Positions 16,858 through 27,606 of a stretch of DNA of 64,000 bases are shown piece after piece. The first letter of the stretch is position 1, and every line of letters begins with the position of its first letter. Location of the stretch: positions 372,001-436,000 of the forward strand of contig CANNBS010000001.1 in assembly GCA_947502925.1 (NCBI GenBank). The letters run 5' to 3'. Below the pieces are notes generated by a model. It searched no databases and was not told where the DNA came from. It worked only from the letters and a program-made list of their open reading frames with translations. Origin of the DNA: an uncultured Marinicella sp. Lineage in GTDB: Bacteria; Pseudomonadota; Gammaproteobacteria; Xanthomonadales; Marinicellaceae. A program made the translations under genes and the position numbers.

Positions 16858-19134
16858 TTATTTTGTCATCGTGTTTTGGGCGTCAACAGCAGCGATGGCG
16901 ACCATGTTTAAAATTCTGCGCACAGAAGAAGATGGATTAAGCACATGGGCGGGTAATTGGGTGCCCATGAGCATGGGGCCAACCGTCACGCCTTCTGAGA
17001 AATATCTTATCATATTGAGTGCGGTGGTGGCAGTATCGAGGTTTGGCATGACCATTAAATTGGCCTTCCGATTATATTGAGCATTGGGAAAGACTTTGGA
17101 ACGAATTTTCGGCACCAAGGCATACTCGGCATCCATCTCTCCTTCCACATCTAATTCCGGTGCTTGTTTTTTAATTATCGCTAATGCCCGGCGCATTTTT
17201 TCCGGGCTGTTACCCTCACGGGTACCAAAATTGGAATAGGACAACAGCGCTAAGCGCGGGGTTTTGCCAAAGGCTTTCACCCGTTCAGCGGCACTAATGG
17301 CCATGCTGGCGATTTCCTCTGCGGACGGGTTGGGGTTTACATTGGTGTCGGTAATAAAGTAACTGCCCCGGTCGGTGGCCACGGCACTCAGACTGGACGG
17401 TGTCTGATCTTTTAAGCCAATGACATCTATAATATGTTGCAGCACTTTATGGTAACGACCATTTAAGCCCGCTAACATGGCGTCGGCTTCACCGCGTTTA
17501 ACCATTAAAGCGGCGATGACGGTGGTGCGTGTTCTGACCACCGCTTTAGCTATTTCAGGGCTAACACCTCGTCGTTCCATCAGTTTATGATAAAGCATCC
17601 AATAATCTTTAAAACGCGGGTCGTCCTGGGGGTTAACCAGTTCAAAATCCTTACCGATGGTGAGATTAATACCAATGCGTTCTATTCTTGATTGCACCAC
17701 ATCGGGGCGACCAATTAAAATTGGCTTGGCGAGTTTGTCGTTGTTAATGGTCAGCACCGCGCGTAATACACGCTCGTCTTCCCCTTCTGCCAGCACCACC
17801 CGCTTTAAATCTTTACGGGCCTGATCAAACACGGGTCGCATCAGCAAACCACTTTGGTACACAAACTCACTGAGTTGGTGTTCGTATTTTTTCAAATCCT
17901 CAAGCGGTCTTTTTGCCACGCCACTGTCCATCGCAGCTTTCGCCACCGCCGGCGCCACATGCAATAAAATACGCGGATCAAACGGCTGGGGAATCAAATA
18001 TTCACGACCAAAACTTAAATCTTTACCACCATAGGCTTCCCGGCTGACATCACTGATTTCCAAACGTGCCAGTTTCGCCAGGGCATGCACACAGGCAATT
18101 TTCATTTCATCGTTGATACCGGTGGCACCCACATCCAAAGCACCTCTGAAAATATAAGGAAAACACAGTACATTATTAACCTGATTCGGGTAATCAGAAC
18201 GTCCCGTGGCAATAATGGCATCCGGTCTGACTTCCAGTGCCAGCTCAGGCATAATTTCCGGGGTCGGATTAGCCAGCGCTAAAATCAGCGGGTCTTTGGC
18301 CATTTTTTTAATCATGTCGGGTTTGAGCACGCCCGCCACTGATACACCCAGAAAAATATCCGCTTCTTCAAGTGCGTCGCTGACAGTTTGTTTGTTAACA
18401 CCCCTGGCATAATCAATGCGTCTTGGATCGGTTAAATCATCACGACCTTCATGGAGCACACCGCTTGAATCTGAGACGATGATGTTGTCTTTTTTCATGC
18501 CCATGACCACCAACAAATCCAGGCACGCCATACCCGCAGCACCGGCACCTGAAGTCACCAGCTTGACATCTTCAATCTTCTTACCGGTTATTTTTAAGGC
18601 ATTAATCACCGCCGCTGCGGTGATAATGGCGGTACCATGCTGATCGTCATGAAACACCGGAATGTTCATGCGTTCTTTTAAGGCTTCCTCAACCTCAAAA
18701 CACTCCGGTGATTTGATGTCTTCTAAGTTAATGCCACCGAAAGTCGGCTCCAATGAAGCGATAATTTCAATCAGCTTATCGGGGTCTTTTTCATCAATTT
18801 CGATATCAAAGACATCTATACCGGCAAATTTTTTAAACAACACCCCCTTGCCTTCCATCACCGGTTTTGAGGCCAAAGCCCCGATATCGCCTAAGCCCAA
18901 AACAGCCGTACCATTTGAGATTACGGCGACCATGTTAGCACGGGCCGTGTAATCGGCGGCTGTATTTGGATCAGCTGCAATCGCCTCAGACGGTGCCGCC
19001 ACACCCGGCGAATAGGCCAAGGCCAGTTCTTTTTGTGTGGTTAAGGCCTTGGTGGCCGTAATTTTTATTTTACCAGGCGTCGGGTACTGATGGTACTCAA
19101 GCGCCGCTTGTTTCATGTCTTCTGAAAGACTCAT
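16858..19134 (-). CDS. maeB: NADP-dependent malic enzyme with phosphotransacetylase-like domain
   Basis: Oxidatively decarboxylates malate to pyruvate. Residues 1-390 or so form the malic-enzyme part ([49 protein letters not shown]), and about 430-758 the PTA-like C-terminal domain characteristic of MaeB, usually regulatory (acetyl-CoA sensing) rather than catalytic. The 758 residues match E. coli MaeB. It sits directly upstream of aceE with a four-base gap, so pyruvate production and pyruvate oxidation are co-transcribed. About 70 bases separate it from fba upstream. Confidence 0.95.
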   Translation of the reverse strand: MSLSEDMKQAALEYHQYPTPGKIKITATKALTTQKELALAYSPGVAAPSEAIAADPNTAADYTARANMVAVISNGTAVLGLGDIGALASKPVMEGKGVLFKKFAGIDVFDIEIDEKDPDKLIEIIASLEPTFGGINLEDIKSPECFEVEEALKERMNIPVFHDDQHGTAIITAAAVINALKITGKKIEDVKLVTSGAGAAGMACLDLLVVMGMKKDNIIVSDSSGVLHEGRDDLTDPRRIDYARGVNKQTVSDALEEADIFLGVSVAGVLKPDMIKKMAKDPLILALANPTPEIMPELALEVRPDAIIATGRSDYPNQVNNVLCFPYIFRGALDVGATGINDEMKIACVHALAKLARLEISDVSREAYGGKDLSFGREYLIPQPFDPRILLHVAPAVAKAAMDSGVAKRPLEDLKKYEHQLSEFVYQSGLLMRPVFDQARKDLKRVVLAEGEDERVLRAVLTINNDKLAKPILIGRPDVVQSRIERIGINLTIGKDFELVNPQDDPRFKDYWMLYHKLMERRGVSPEIAKAVVRTRTTVIAALMVKRGEADAMLAGLNGRYHKVLQHIIDVIGLKDQTPSSLSAVATDRGSYFITDTNVNPNPSAEEIASMAISAAERVKAFGKTPRLALLSYSNFGTREGNSPEKMRRALAIIKKQAPELDVEGEMDAEYALVPKIRSKVFPNAQYNRKANLMVMPNLDTATTALNMIRYFSEGVTVGPMLMGTQLPAHVLNPSSSVRRILNMVAIAAVDAQNTMTK

Positions 19135-19205
19135 GGTGTCACCCCAAAAATTGTCTTATGAAACGGTGCTTCAACCATCCGGGTCAAACCACCGTATCTC
19201 AACTT

Positions 19206-20231
19206 TTAATTGTTTTCTGCTTTATCGTCGTATTGACCTAATGTGGCCAGTGAATTCATGCGCGCACGGTGCAACAGTTCAGCTTGTGCCGCCTTCACAT
19301 TTTCCTTGGGGTTATCGCCCCACACTTTAAGCGCAGAAGCCTGTAAAGCACGGCCATAAGAAAAGCTCAATGGCCAGGGCAGTTGGCCCATTTGATTCAT
19401 TACGTTTAAATGTTCTGTCGCCTCAATTTCAGACTGGCCACCGGATAAAAACACAATACCCGCCAGAGAAGCCGGCACGGTATTAAAAAAGCAACTTAAT
19501 GTGGCTTCAGCCACTTCTTCAGCATCAGCTTGTTCCGGACAATCACTGCCAGACACCACCATAGATGATTTTAAGATGCAGGCTTCTAAAATAACATTGT
19601 GCTCGTATAGCTGGCTGAATAATGATTTTAAGGTGAGTTCAGTGACTTCATAAGCGGTGGCGATATCATGGCTGCCATCCATTAATACCTCAGGCTCCAC
19701 AATCGGCACCAGACCCGCTTCCTGACATAAGGCCGCATACCGGGCCAGAGCATGGCTGTTGGCTTCAATACAGGTTTGTGTGGGGGTGTTTTCTGAGATC
19801 GTAATAACCGCACGCCATTTAGCAAAACGGGCGCCCAAATCATAATATTCATTCAGACGATCGCGCAGCCCATCTAAGCCTTCTGTGACCTTCTCACCGG
19901 GAAATCCGGCCAGTTCTTTGGCGCCTTTGTCCACTTTAATGCCCGGAATAATGTCGGCATCCTGCATGATTTTTACCAGCGGGGTTCCGTCCGGGGCTTT
20001 CTGGCGCAAGGTTTCATCAAATAATATGGCACCTGAAATATATTCACCTAAACCATCGGCACTAATGAGCATGTGGCGGTAATCGCGGCGGTTCTCTTCG
20101 GTACACTCAACACCTATCGTATCGAAGCGCTTCTGGCAAGTGCCGGTACTTTCATCAATCGCCAACACACCACGACCTGAAGCCACCATCGCGGCGGCTG
20201 TTTCAATCATTTCATCAATTCTGTCTGTCAT
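19206..20231 (-). CDS. Class I fructose-bisphosphate aldolase
   Basis: Cleaves fructose 1,6-bisphosphate to dihydroxyacetone phosphate and glyceraldehyde 3-phosphate through a lysine Schiff base. The 341 residues follow the eukaryote-like class I fold: GRGVLAIDEST near the start, LFDETLRQ, PGIKVDKG, KWRAVI (Lys138), and the Schiff-base lysine in ILEACILKSSMV (Lys221). Many relatives instead have class II Fba in the gap-pgk neighbourhood, so the class I type is worth noting. It lies 41 bases after pgk and is probably co-transcribed. Confidence 0.93.
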   Translation of the reverse strand: MTDRIDEMIETAAAMVASGRGVLAIDESTGTCQKRFDTIGVECTEENRRDYRHMLISADGLGEYISGAILFDETLRQKAPDGTPLVKIMQDADIIPGIKVDKGAKELAGFPGEKVTEGLDGLRDRLNEYYDLGARFAKWRAVITISENTPTQTCIEANSHALARYAALCQEAGLVPIVEPEVLMDGSHDIATAYEVTELTLKSLFSQLYEHNVILEACILKSSMVVSGSDCPEQADAEEVAEATLSCFFNTVPASLAGIVFLSGGQSEIEATEHLNVMNQMGQLPWPLSFSYGRALQASALKVWGDNPKENVKAAQAELLHRARMNSLATLGQYDDKAENN

Positions 20232-20272
20232 AATCGTTCCTGTTAAGTTTTAAATCTAATTGACTGACGGCA

Positions 20273-21445
20273 TCACCGATCAGCCACTTGTTCAAGCATT
20301 GTTACCGCCGGCAAGGGTTTGTCCTCCAGCACCTGTAAAAAGGCACCACCACCGGTTGATATGTATGAGATATTGTTTGTAATACCATATTTTGCGATGG
20401 CTGCCAGCGTATCACCACCACCGGCCATGGAAAAGCCTCCGCTTTGCGCAATGCCTTCTGCCAGTAACTGGGTACCTCGACTAAACTGAGGAAATTCAAA
20501 CACGCCAACAGGGCCGTTCCAAACCACGGTTTTGGCTTGTTTAGCTATATAAGCATATAAGGCGGCTGTTTTGGGGCCTATATCCAAAATCATGTCGTTA
20601 TCGGTCACTTCATCCACTGATTTTACCTCCGCTAAAGCGTCAGCACTAAATTCCGCTGCCACCACCACATCTTCGGGGATGGGGATTTCATTGCCGGCTT
20701 CTTTGGCTTTTTCTATCAGTTGTTTAGCCTCATCCACTAAATCCGGTTCAAACAAAGATTGTCCAACCCGGAAACCGGCAGCTTTAATAAAGGTGTTGGC
20801 AATACCGCCACCGACAATGAGCTTATCCACTTTGTCCACCAGAGCATGTAACACCTGTAATTTACCCGACACTTTAGCCCCACCAATGACCGCCAACATC
20901 GGCTTGGCCGGATTTTTCAAACCTTTCTCCAATGCGGTTAACTCTTTAACCAACAGGGGTCCGGCACAGGCTGTAGGAGCAAATTGAGCCACCCCGGTGG
21001 TTGAGGCGTGGGCCCGATGAGCGGTACCAAAGGCATCCATGACAAACACATCACACAAATCAGCCAACTGCTGGGACAAATCATCATCATTACTTTTTTC
21101 ACCCGCTTCAAAACGGATATTTTCGAGTAAAACCACTTGTCCCGGCGCCACATCAACGCCTTTGTGCCAATCTTTTATAACTGCAACATCCTGTTCTAAT
21201 AGATCACTCAGGCGGTTAGCCACCGGCAGCATGGAAAACTGTGGATCAAATTCACCCGCCTTGGGTCGTCCTAAATGCGACACCAGAATCACAGCTGCCT
21301 GCTGAGATAACGCCTGTTGAATGGTCGGTAACGCGGCAGTTATTCGCGTGTCATCACTAATCCGACCAGAGTCCATGGGCACATTCAAATCTTCACGTAT
21401 TAATACACGTTTATTCGAAAGGTTGAGTTCGCTCATGTGTTTCAT
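20273..21445 (-). CDS. pgk: Phosphoglycerate kinase
   Basis: Transfers phosphate from 1,3-bisphosphoglycerate to ADP. An in-frame ATG exists at 21463 inside gap, but the ATG at 21445 has AAGGAGT six bases upstream and gives the family N-terminus [21 protein letters not shown]..., so 21445 is chosen (390 residues). Motifs seen: [42 protein letters not shown], and GGGDTLAAI near the C-terminus. It follows gap by ten bases. Confidence 0.96.
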   Translation of the reverse strand: MKHMSELNLSNKRVLIREDLNVPMDSGRISDDTRITAALPTIQQALSQQAAVILVSHLGRPKAGEFDPQFSMLPVANRLSDLLEQDVAVIKDWHKGVDVAPGQVVLLENIRFEAGEKSNDDDLSQQLADLCDVFVMDAFGTAHRAHASTTGVAQFAPTACAGPLLVKELTALEKGLKNPAKPMLAVIGGAKVSGKLQVLHALVDKVDKLIVGGGIANTFIKAAGFRVGQSLFEPDLVDEAKQLIEKAKEAGNEIPIPEDVVVAAEFSADALAEVKSVDEVTDNDMILDIGPKTAALYAYIAKQAKTVVWNGPVGVFEFPQFSRGTQLLAEGIAQSGGFSMAGGGDTLAAIAKYGITNNISYISTGGGAFLQVLEDKPLPAVTMLEQVADR

Positions 21446-21455
21446 CGTTGACTCC

Positions 21456-22457
21456 TTAGGCATTCATTAAAGCATCAGCCGTATCCAACATGCGGCAGGA
21501 AAAGCCCCATTCATTGTCATACCAGGCCAACACTTTAACCAACCGGCCATTGGTCACTTTCGTCACGCCGGCATCAAAGGTCGAGGAACTGGGGTTATGA
21601 TTAAAATCCACTGACACCAAATCCTCATCACTGTAACCCAATACAGCAGAATGTTCGGCTGCCGATTTTACCACTTCATTGACCTCTTCGACAGTGGTTT
21701 CACGACTGGCGATAAAGGTTAAATCCACCGAAGACACATTAATGGTGGGAATTCGCATGGCATAGCCATCCAGACGGCCATTGAGCTCCGGCAGCACCAG
21801 ACCGATGGCGGCGGCGGCACCGGTTTTAGTGGGAATCTGACTCATGGTGGCTGAGCGCGCGCGGCGTAAATCACTGTGATAAGTGTCACTTAACACCTGA
21901 TCGTTGGTGTAGGCGTGAATGGAGGTCATCAAACCCGATTCAATGCCAATATCACGGTGCAAGACCTGAGCCAGCGGCGACAAACAATTGGTGGTACATG
22001 AGGCGTTTGAAATCACGGTATCATCAGCGGTCAGTATCTGATGGTTTACACCATAAACCACGGTTTTATCTATTTCACCGTTTGCCGGCGCTGAAATAAT
22101 GACTTTTTTGGCACCTGCCTGAATGTGCTGTGCTGCCTTTTTGCGCTCTCTGAAAATTCCGGTACATTCCATCACCACATCCACGCCCAATTCTCCCCAG
22201 GGTAATTGCGTGGGGTCTTTTTCATGACAAAGCTGAATCTCATCACCATTCACGCTCATCACATCATCTTGCAGACTGACCTCGGCATTAAAACGACCGT
22301 GGGCAGTGTCATGGCGGGTTAAATGTGCCATCGCTTTGGCGTCACCCAGATCATTGATGGCGACCACTTTGATGTCGTGTTTATTGAGTTCGTAGAGCGC
22401 CCGTAAAATACATCGGCCTATGCGGCCGTAACCATTGATTGCTATTTTTATTGTCAT
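21456..22457 (-). CDS. gap: Glyceraldehyde-3-phosphate dehydrogenase
   Basis: NAD-dependent glycolytic dehydrogenase. NGYGRIGR (8-15) begins the Rossmann fold, INDLGD (34-39, Asp36) suggests NAD preference, the catalytic cysteine is Cys154 in [10 protein letters not shown], and SIHAYTNDQ supplies the catalytic histidine. A role as erythrose-4-phosphate dehydrogenase (Epd), which also sits next to pgk in enterobacteria, is possible but less likely given the canonical motifs. It is the first gene of the minus-strand central-carbon directon, with AAGGA eight bases before its ATG. Confidence 0.93.
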   Translation of the reverse strand: MTIKIAINGYGRIGRCILRALYELNKHDIKVVAINDLGDAKAMAHLTRHDTAHGRFNAEVSLQDDVMSVNGDEIQLCHEKDPTQLPWGELGVDVVMECTGIFRERKKAAQHIQAGAKKVIISAPANGEIDKTVVYGVNHQILTADDTVISNASCTTNCLSPLAQVLHRDIGIESGLMTSIHAYTNDQVLSDTYHSDLRRARSATMSQIPTKTGAAAAIGLVLPELNGRLDGYAMRIPTINVSSVDLTFIASRETTVEEVNEVVKSAAEHSAVLGYSDEDLVSVDFNHNPSSSTFDAGVTKVTNGRLVKVLAWYDNEWGFSCRMLDTADALMNA

Positions 22458-22484
22458 TATGGCATTCCTTCTTAGTAAATAAGT

Positions 22485-22513
22485 TATCTATTGTTGACTG
22501 AATGGTATTTCAA
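22485..22513 (-). promoter_or_regulatory. Possible promoter of the gap operon
   Basis: On the minus strand TTGAAA (22508-22513) is followed by a 17-bp spacer and TAGATA (22485-22490), 28 bases before the gap ATG. The -35 is good and the -10 is poor (three of six), so this is only a candidate start for what may be a 12-kb transcript. Confidence 0.3.
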
Positions 22514-22607
22514 CATAAATAAGGCCTAAAGGCATGAAAATTGGGTGGTTTACTCTAATTATTTAATTAAAATGGGTAATAACCACAATTTTTTGTGAGG
22601 TACGATC

Positions 22608-22757
22608 ATGTTAAATAATCCTACATTAAAAAAAGAATCGTGCCGGAATTCGTCAGCTGAAAAGCAGGCCATCAGAGATAGTTTGGCCCCTTTTGCACCT
22701 TTTCCGGGTGCTCTTAAACAGAATGACAAATCCGTGTCACGTCACAATAAAATATAA
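22608..22757 (+). CDS. Possible small protein of 49 residues
   Basis: ATG 22608 is preceded by GAGGT at a six-base spacing and opens a 49-codon frame ending at TAA 22755-22757, 30 bases before a terminator hairpin. The peptide is polar at the start, has a central LAPFAPFPGALKQ stretch and a basic end. It is divergent from gap and resembles nothing I know. Good ribosome-binding site and terminator placement argue for a real short transcript; the coding claim rests on those signals only. The rest of the 22458-22839 interval holds nothing else I can support. Confidence 0.4.
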   Translation: MLNNPTLKKESCRNSSAEKQAIRDSLAPFAPFPGALKQNDKSVSRHNKI

Positions 22758-22787
22758 ACTGCAACAATCGCAGTCATTAAATTAAAA

Positions 22788-22816
22788 AACCCGGCCTGAA
22801 TAATTCAGGTCGGGTT
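22788..22816. terminator. Bidirectional intrinsic terminator
   Basis: A 13-bp stem, AACCCGGCCTGAA (22788-22800) with TTCAGGTCGGGTT (22804-22816) and a TAA loop, contains one G-T pair. Towards the minus strand it is followed by a run of six T, ending the alanine symporter transcript. Towards the plus strand TTTATTAATTT follows, which could end the short 22608 transcript. Confidence 0.8.
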
Positions 22817-22839
22817 TATTAATTTATGCATGCTTTCTA

Positions 22840-24354
22840 TTAATCAACCGTCGGCAAATCATCATTTCGCAGTTTCTTAAAATACTGTTTCAACTCACGT
22901 TTTACCACCGGCGCCAGGAAATACAAACCGATAATATTCGGGAATGACATGGCAAAAATCATAGCGTCTGAAAACTGAATAACACCGGACAGATTCATCG
23001 ACGCACCAATCACAACGAAGACCAGGAACATCACATTGTAAACCGTTTCCTGTTTTTTGCCGGGGCCAAATAAGAATGTAAATGCTCGCACCCCGTAATA
23101 AGACCAGGCCAACATGGTGGAAAAAGCAAACAGGACTACAGCCAATGTCAGAATATAAGGGAACCATGAGACATTACTGGCAAAAGCGGCCGAAGTTAAT
23201 TCGATACCCTGGATGGTGTCATCAGACGCCAACGGTATATAACCGGTAATACCGATAACAAGCGCCGTAATGGTACAAACAATTACCGTATCAATAAACG
23301 GTTCATACAAAGCCACCAAACCTTCAGTAACCGGTTCATTGGTGGTCACCGCCGAGTGCGCAATGGCCGCCGAACCGATACCGGCCTCATTCGAAAAGGC
23401 AGCCCTTTGAAAGCCCACAATTAAGACACCCACAATACCGCCAAAAGCGGCTTTGGCGTCCATGGCACCGTAGTAAATATCACTAAACGCTTGAGGAACA
23501 TGATCGTAATTCATGGCAATGATAACCAATCCAGTCAAGACATAAATAATGCCCATAAACGGCACCAACTTAGAAGTCACTCTGGCGATGCCTTTAATAC
23601 CGCCGATAATGGTGATACCCACAAATCCGGCCACAATCAAACCAAAAACCCAGCCATACCCTTGTAAAAAGCTGTCTTGACCACCGGTGATACTCACCAG
23701 TTGCTGAAAAGACTGGTTAGCCTGAAACATGTTGCCACCCCCAAAGGAACCACCAATACACATAATGGCAAAGAAAATGGCCAGAAACTTACCTATCTTA
23801 GGAAAGCCACGCTCACTAAAACCTTTGGTTAAATATTGCATCGGGCCACCATGAATGGTGCCATCAGCCAGCACAGTTCGGTATTTGACCCCTAAGGTAC
23901 ATTCCACAAATTTGGTGGACATACCTAAAAACCCGGCCACAATCATCCAAAAAGTGGCACCGGCACCCCCCAAACTTACTGCCACGGCCACACCGGCAAT
24001 ATTACCCAGACCCACGGTGCCCGACAAGGCCGTCGATAACGCCTGAAAGTGAGTCACTTCGCCATCGGCATCATGATGGTCATATTTACCACGAATTAAA
24101 TCAAAGCCATGACGGAATGACCGCATGTTGACAAATTTATAGTAAATAGTAAAAAAGGTGGCAGCAACAATCAACCAAATCAATACAATCGGTACCTTAT
24201 AGCCACCCGGAATGGTGATTGAATAAAACACAACGCCTGCGATGGCGTCAGAAATTGGCTGGATGATTTCATTAATTTTTTCATCCGCTTTGACAGCCCA
24301 GGCAGGCATCGCTACTGTTAATAAGAAAAGAGGTAATAGCTTCTTTAAATTCAT
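22840..24354 (-). CDS. Sodium:alanine/glycine symporter, AGCS family
   Basis: Imports alanine or glycine with Na+ across the inner membrane. The 504 residues show an N-terminal signal-like helix, then about ten further membrane segments. AGCS hallmarks are [17 protein letters not shown] (about residues 108-124), [20 protein letters not shown], and [16 protein letters not shown]. It has its own transcription unit bounded by the terminator at 22.8 kb; its promoter is presumably in 24355-24472, where no convincing boxes were found. Confidence 0.92.
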   Translation of the reverse strand: MNLKKLLPLFLLTVAMPAWAVKADEKINEIIQPISDAIAGVVFYSITIPGGYKVPIVLIWLIVAATFFTIYYKFVNMRSFRHGFDLIRGKYDHHDADGEVTHFQALSTALSGTVGLGNIAGVAVAVSLGGAGATFWMIVAGFLGMSTKFVECTLGVKYRTVLADGTIHGGPMQYLTKGFSERGFPKIGKFLAIFFAIMCIGGSFGGGNMFQANQSFQQLVSITGGQDSFLQGYGWVFGLIVAGFVGITIIGGIKGIARVTSKLVPFMGIIYVLTGLVIIAMNYDHVPQAFSDIYYGAMDAKAAFGGIVGVLIVGFQRAAFSNEAGIGSAAIAHSAVTTNEPVTEGLVALYEPFIDTVIVCTITALVIGITGYIPLASDDTIQGIELTSAAFASNVSWFPYILTLAVVLFAFSTMLAWSYYGVRAFTFLFGPGKKQETVYNVMFLVFVVIGASMNLSGVIQFSDAMIFAMSFPNIIGLYFLAPVVKRELKQYFKKLRNDDLPTVD

Positions 24355-24472
24355 TAATTAATTCCCGTTCTTTTTTATTTTGAAACGCATTCACCGTCGC
24401 TCAATAAAGGCTTCTAGCGAAAATTCGATGGCTCATCATAACTTTTTTTTAAAAGGGTATGTAGCGGTAAAG

Positions 24473-24907
24473 CTATTTTTTTATATTTAACACCAGTTCA
24501 TCACCTACTTTAAAATTGTGTTTTTCTGCTAAACCGGCATTAATTTCCAACACATATTTTGCTGGTTTTTCACTGGGGTAGTTTGGACAACGACTGGTGG
24601 TGGCACGACAAGGCGGCACATCTGCCTGAATACTGACTAATATTTGTTGCTGATTGAAATACAAGATATCCAAAGGGATTAAAGTATTTTTCATCCAAAA
24701 GGCCCGGGGTCGACTGTCCGGGAATATAAACAACATGCCGGCATCCTCAGCCAATGATTTCTCGTACATTAAACCCATGGCGCGACTGTTATCGTCTTCA
24801 GCCAGAGTGACATTAAACGATACCCCATTAATGGAAACCTGATGAGGTGTTGTTTGACAGCCTGCTAACAACACAAACAATCCAAATAAAATACCGTTTT
24901 TCGTCAT
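24473..24907 (-). CDS. DUF192 lipoprotein
   Basis: A 144-residue predicted lipoprotein: lipobox LLAGC with the acylated cysteine near residue 17. The rest is the compact DUF192 beta-domain (ARAMGLMYEKSL, MLFIFPDSRPRAFWMKNTLIPLDILYF split by the family's conserved W-MK-T-IPLD core, YVLEINAGLAEKHNFKVGD). These small envelope proteins are widespread, and their role is unresolved. It is divergent from pilT with an 87-base gap. Confidence 0.85.
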   Translation of the reverse strand: MTKNGILFGLFVLLAGCQTTPHQVSINGVSFNVTLAEDDNSRAMGLMYEKSLAEDAGMLFIFPDSRPRAFWMKNTLIPLDILYFNQQQILVSIQADVPPCRATTSRCPNYPSEKPAKYVLEINAGLAEKHNFKVGDELVLNIKK

Positions 24908-24994
24908 ATTTTCGATAATTTTTTATACACCATGCTGGAATTTATCACTTAACAAGGCTAAACTCAATAAACTGTTTAAAGTTGAGAGAATTGA

Positions 24995-26032
24995 GTGGAT
25001 ATTGCAGAATTACTGGCTTTCACAGTCAAAAACAAAGCCTCGGATTTACACTTGTCAGCGGGCTTACCACCGATGATACGCGTTGACGGTGATGTCAGAC
25101 GGATTAATTTACCGCCACTGGAGCACAAGGAATTACACGACATGATTTATGACATCATGAACGATTACCAGCGGAAGGAATACGAAGAAACCTACGAAAT
25201 TGACTTTTCTTTTGAAATTCCCGGAATGGCGCGTTTTCGTGTTAATGCCTTTAATCAGAACCGCGGTTGTGGTGGCGTGTTCCGAACCATTCCCACTGAA
25301 ATTCTGACATTTGAAGACCTCAATTGTCCCGCCGTTTTTAAGGATATCATTGATGTGCCGAGAGGATTAATTCTGGTGACCGGTCCCACCGGCTCAGGTA
25401 AATCGACCACTCTGGCGGCCATGATTGATTATCTGAACAAAAAAGAACATGGTCATATTTTAACCATTGAAGACCCCATTGAATTTGTTCACACCAGTAA
25501 CAAATGCCTGATTAATCAGCGCGAGGTGCATCGTGACACCAAGAGTTTTGAGAATGCCCTTCGCTCAGCTTTACGTGAAGATCCGGACATTATTCTGGTG
25601 GGTGAGTTGCGTGATCTGGAAACCATCCGCTTAGCCCTGACCGCCGCGGAAACCGGTCACTTGGTGTTCGGCACCTTGCACACCACATCAGCAGCCAAAA
25701 CCATCGACCGGATTATCGATGTGTTCCCGGCCGGTGAAAAACCCATGGTGCGCTCCATGTTGTCTGAGTCCTTGCGTGCGGTGGTGGCACAAACTTTGAT
25801 TAAACGTGTGGGCGGTGGTCGAATCGCGGCCCATGAAATTATGATTGGTATTCCTGCCATTCGAAATCTTATCCGTGAGGACAAAGTGGCACAAATGTAT
25901 TCATCCATTCAAACCGGCCAGGCGATTGGTATGCAGACGCTGGACCAATGCCTAAAAGATTTGGTCAACCGCGGCTTAATTGCCAAAGCACAAGCCCGTT
26001 CTCGCGCTGTGTCCAAAGCTGACTTTGATTAA
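24995..26032 (+). CDS. pilT: Type IV pilus retraction ATPase PilT
   Basis: Hexameric cytoplasmic ATPase that powers pilus retraction and twitching. It starts at GTG 24995 with GAGAGA five bases upstream; 345 residues, normal for PilT. Motifs seen: N-terminal ASDLHLSAGLPP, Walker A GPTGSGKST (130-138), the Asp box TIEDPIEF, Walker B LVGELRDLETI, the His box TGHLVFGTLHT, and the retraction-specific AIRNLIRE near the C-terminus. pilU follows after 26 bases. Confidence 0.96.
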   Translation: MDIAELLAFTVKNKASDLHLSAGLPPMIRVDGDVRRINLPPLEHKELHDMIYDIMNDYQRKEYEETYEIDFSFEIPGMARFRVNAFNQNRGCGGVFRTIPTEILTFEDLNCPAVFKDIIDVPRGLILVTGPTGSGKSTTLAAMIDYLNKKEHGHILTIEDPIEFVHTSNKCLINQREVHRDTKSFENALRSALREDPDIILVGELRDLETIRLALTAAETGHLVFGTLHTTSAAKTIDRIIDVFPAGEKPMVRSMLSESLRAVVAQTLIKRVGGGRIAAHEIMIGIPAIRNLIREDKVAQMYSSIQTGQAIGMQTLDQCLKDLVNRGLIAKAQARSRAVSKADFD

Positions 26033-26058
26033 TGATAGAGTAAATAAAGGAGACACCC

Positions 26059-27180
26059 ATGGACTTTAATTCATACCTCAAATTAATGGTGCATAAAAAG
26101 GCATCGGATTTATTTATCACAGCCGGCCTGGCACCCAGCATTAAAATCCATGGTCGGGTGATTCCTATCACCCAGCAACCCCTCAACAAATCTCAGGCCA
26201 GAGATATGGTCACCGGCATTATGTCGCCCTACCAAAAAGAGGAATTCGAACGAACCCACGAATGTAACTTCGCCATTGGCGTATCCAGTGTCGGCCGATT
26301 CCGGGTCAGTGCCTTTTATCAGCGCAATGCAGTGGGCATGGTGATTCGTCGGGTTGAATCTAAAATACCGACCTTCGAGAAGCTCAAATTACCTGAAGTC
26401 CTCAAAGAACTGACACTCACCAAACGGGGTATCATTATCTTTGTCGGTGGTACCGGTACCGGTAAATCGACTTCTTTGGCTGCCATGATCGGCTACCGGA
26501 ACGTCAACACCACCGGTCATATTATCACCATTGAAGACCCCATCGAATATGTCCACGAACACCAGGGCTGCGTCATTACCCAACGTGAAGTGGGTCTAGA
26601 CACAGAAAGTTTTGAAGTGGCCTTAAGAAATTCTCTGCGTCAGGCACCTGATGTCATTATGATTGGCGAAATTCGTACCAAAGAAACCATGCAACAGGCC
26701 GTCACCTTCGCAGAAACCGGTCACTTATGCCTGGCCACTCTGCATGCTAACAACGCTAACCAGGCACTCGACCGCATTTTACACTTCTTCCCTAAAGACG
26801 GCCGCGATCAATTACTGATGGATTTATCCCTCAACTTACGTGCCATGGTGGCGCAACAACTCATCCCAACCCCCGACGGCAACGGTCGTCGCGCGGCAGT
26901 AGAAATCCTGATTAATTCACCACTGGCGCAGGAATACATCCGTAAAGGTAAGATCGAAAAACTCAAAGACCTGATGAAGAAATCCACCAACATGGGCATG
27001 CAGACCTTCGACCAGGCCATGTTCGAACTCTACCAGGCCGGCGAAATCACCTACGAAGATGCGCTGCGCCATGCAGACTCCGCCAACGAAGTTCGTCTTG
27101 CCATTAAACTGGCTCAAGGCGGCGATGCCGACACCTTATCCATGGGTATGGATGGTGTGGGACTGGAAGAGGACAAGTAA
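26059..27180 (+). CDS. pilU: PilT-dependent accessory retraction ATPase PilU
   Basis: Paralogue of PilT that assists forceful pilus retraction. The 373 residues include MDFNSYLKLMVHKKASDLF at the start, Walker A GGTGTGKST (130-138), TIEDPIEY, MIGEIRTKETM and TGHLCLATLHAN. It is longer than PilT by a C-terminal tail (ALRHADSANEVRLAIK and an acidic end), which is typical of PilU. A strong AAAGGAG precedes the ATG. It shares the pilT transcript and is followed by the 27.2-27.5 kb repeats. Confidence 0.95.
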   Translation: MDFNSYLKLMVHKKASDLFITAGLAPSIKIHGRVIPITQQPLNKSQARDMVTGIMSPYQKEEFERTHECNFAIGVSSVGRFRVSAFYQRNAVGMVIRRVESKIPTFEKLKLPEVLKELTLTKRGIIIFVGGTGTGKSTSLAAMIGYRNVNTTGHIITIEDPIEYVHEHQGCVITQREVGLDTESFEVALRNSLRQAPDVIMIGEIRTKETMQQAVTFAETGHLCLATLHANNANQALDRILHFFPKDGRDQLLMDLSLNLRAMVAQQLIPTPDGNGRRAAVEILINSPLAQEYIRKGKIEKLKDLMKKSTNMGMQTFDQAMFELYQAGEITYEDALRHADSANEVRLAIKLAQGGDADTLSMGMDGVGLEEDK

Positions 27181-27183
27181 GGG

Positions 27184-27307
27184 TGACTTCTCTTTCGCTT
27201 CTTACAGCTACGCTGTAAACCGCAAAAGACAATGCATTGATGAGTCAGCGGCTGATGCGCTGTCGCGCACCAATGGCTGACATGTTTTTTAGGTTTAATT
27301 ACGGGAC
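27184..27307 (+). repeat. Structured intergenic repeat, copy 1
   Basis: About 124 bp beginning three bases after pilU ends. It aligns with copy 2 exactly 200 bp downstream; TGAGTCAGCGGCTGATG (27241-27257) is identical in both. Contains hairpin TTACAGC-TAC-GCTGTAA (27202-27218) and a second potential stem CAGCG (27246-27250)/CGCTG (27258-27262). It is not a simple terminator. Together with copy 2 it fills the 27181-27600 gap. Confidence 0.75.
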
Positions 27308-27383
27308 ATGGCTTTTTTAGTCACCCTTCAAAGACTGAAGATAACTTCACTAAGTAAAATCTCAAGCCAACTTTGTTGGCCGG

Positions 27384-27510
27384 TAACTTGTGCTTCGCTT
27401 TTTACGTCTACGGCGTAACCCGCAAAGCCCAATGAGTTAATGAGTCAGCGGCTGATGTGATGCGCTGTCGCGTACCAATGCTGACATGCTTTTAAGTGTA
27501 ATTAAGAGAC
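27384..27510 (+). repeat. Structured intergenic repeat, copy 2
   Basis: About 127 bp, the partner of copy 1. Its first hairpin is TTACGTC-TAC-GGCGTAA (27402-27418): relative to copy 1 one A-T pair has become G-C and one G-C pair has become a T-G wobble, so the stem is preserved despite sequence change. A four-base insertion lies in the loop of the second stem. The sequence between and after the copies (27308-27383, 27511-27600) shows nothing else I can name. Confidence 0.75.
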
Positions 27511-27606
27511 TTCAATCCTTTTAATCAGCTTTCCAAATTAAAATGCTTTTACCAACGGACCCTGATGTCAACAGGACTTTGTATTGAATACAAAAATTAA
27601 TGCACT

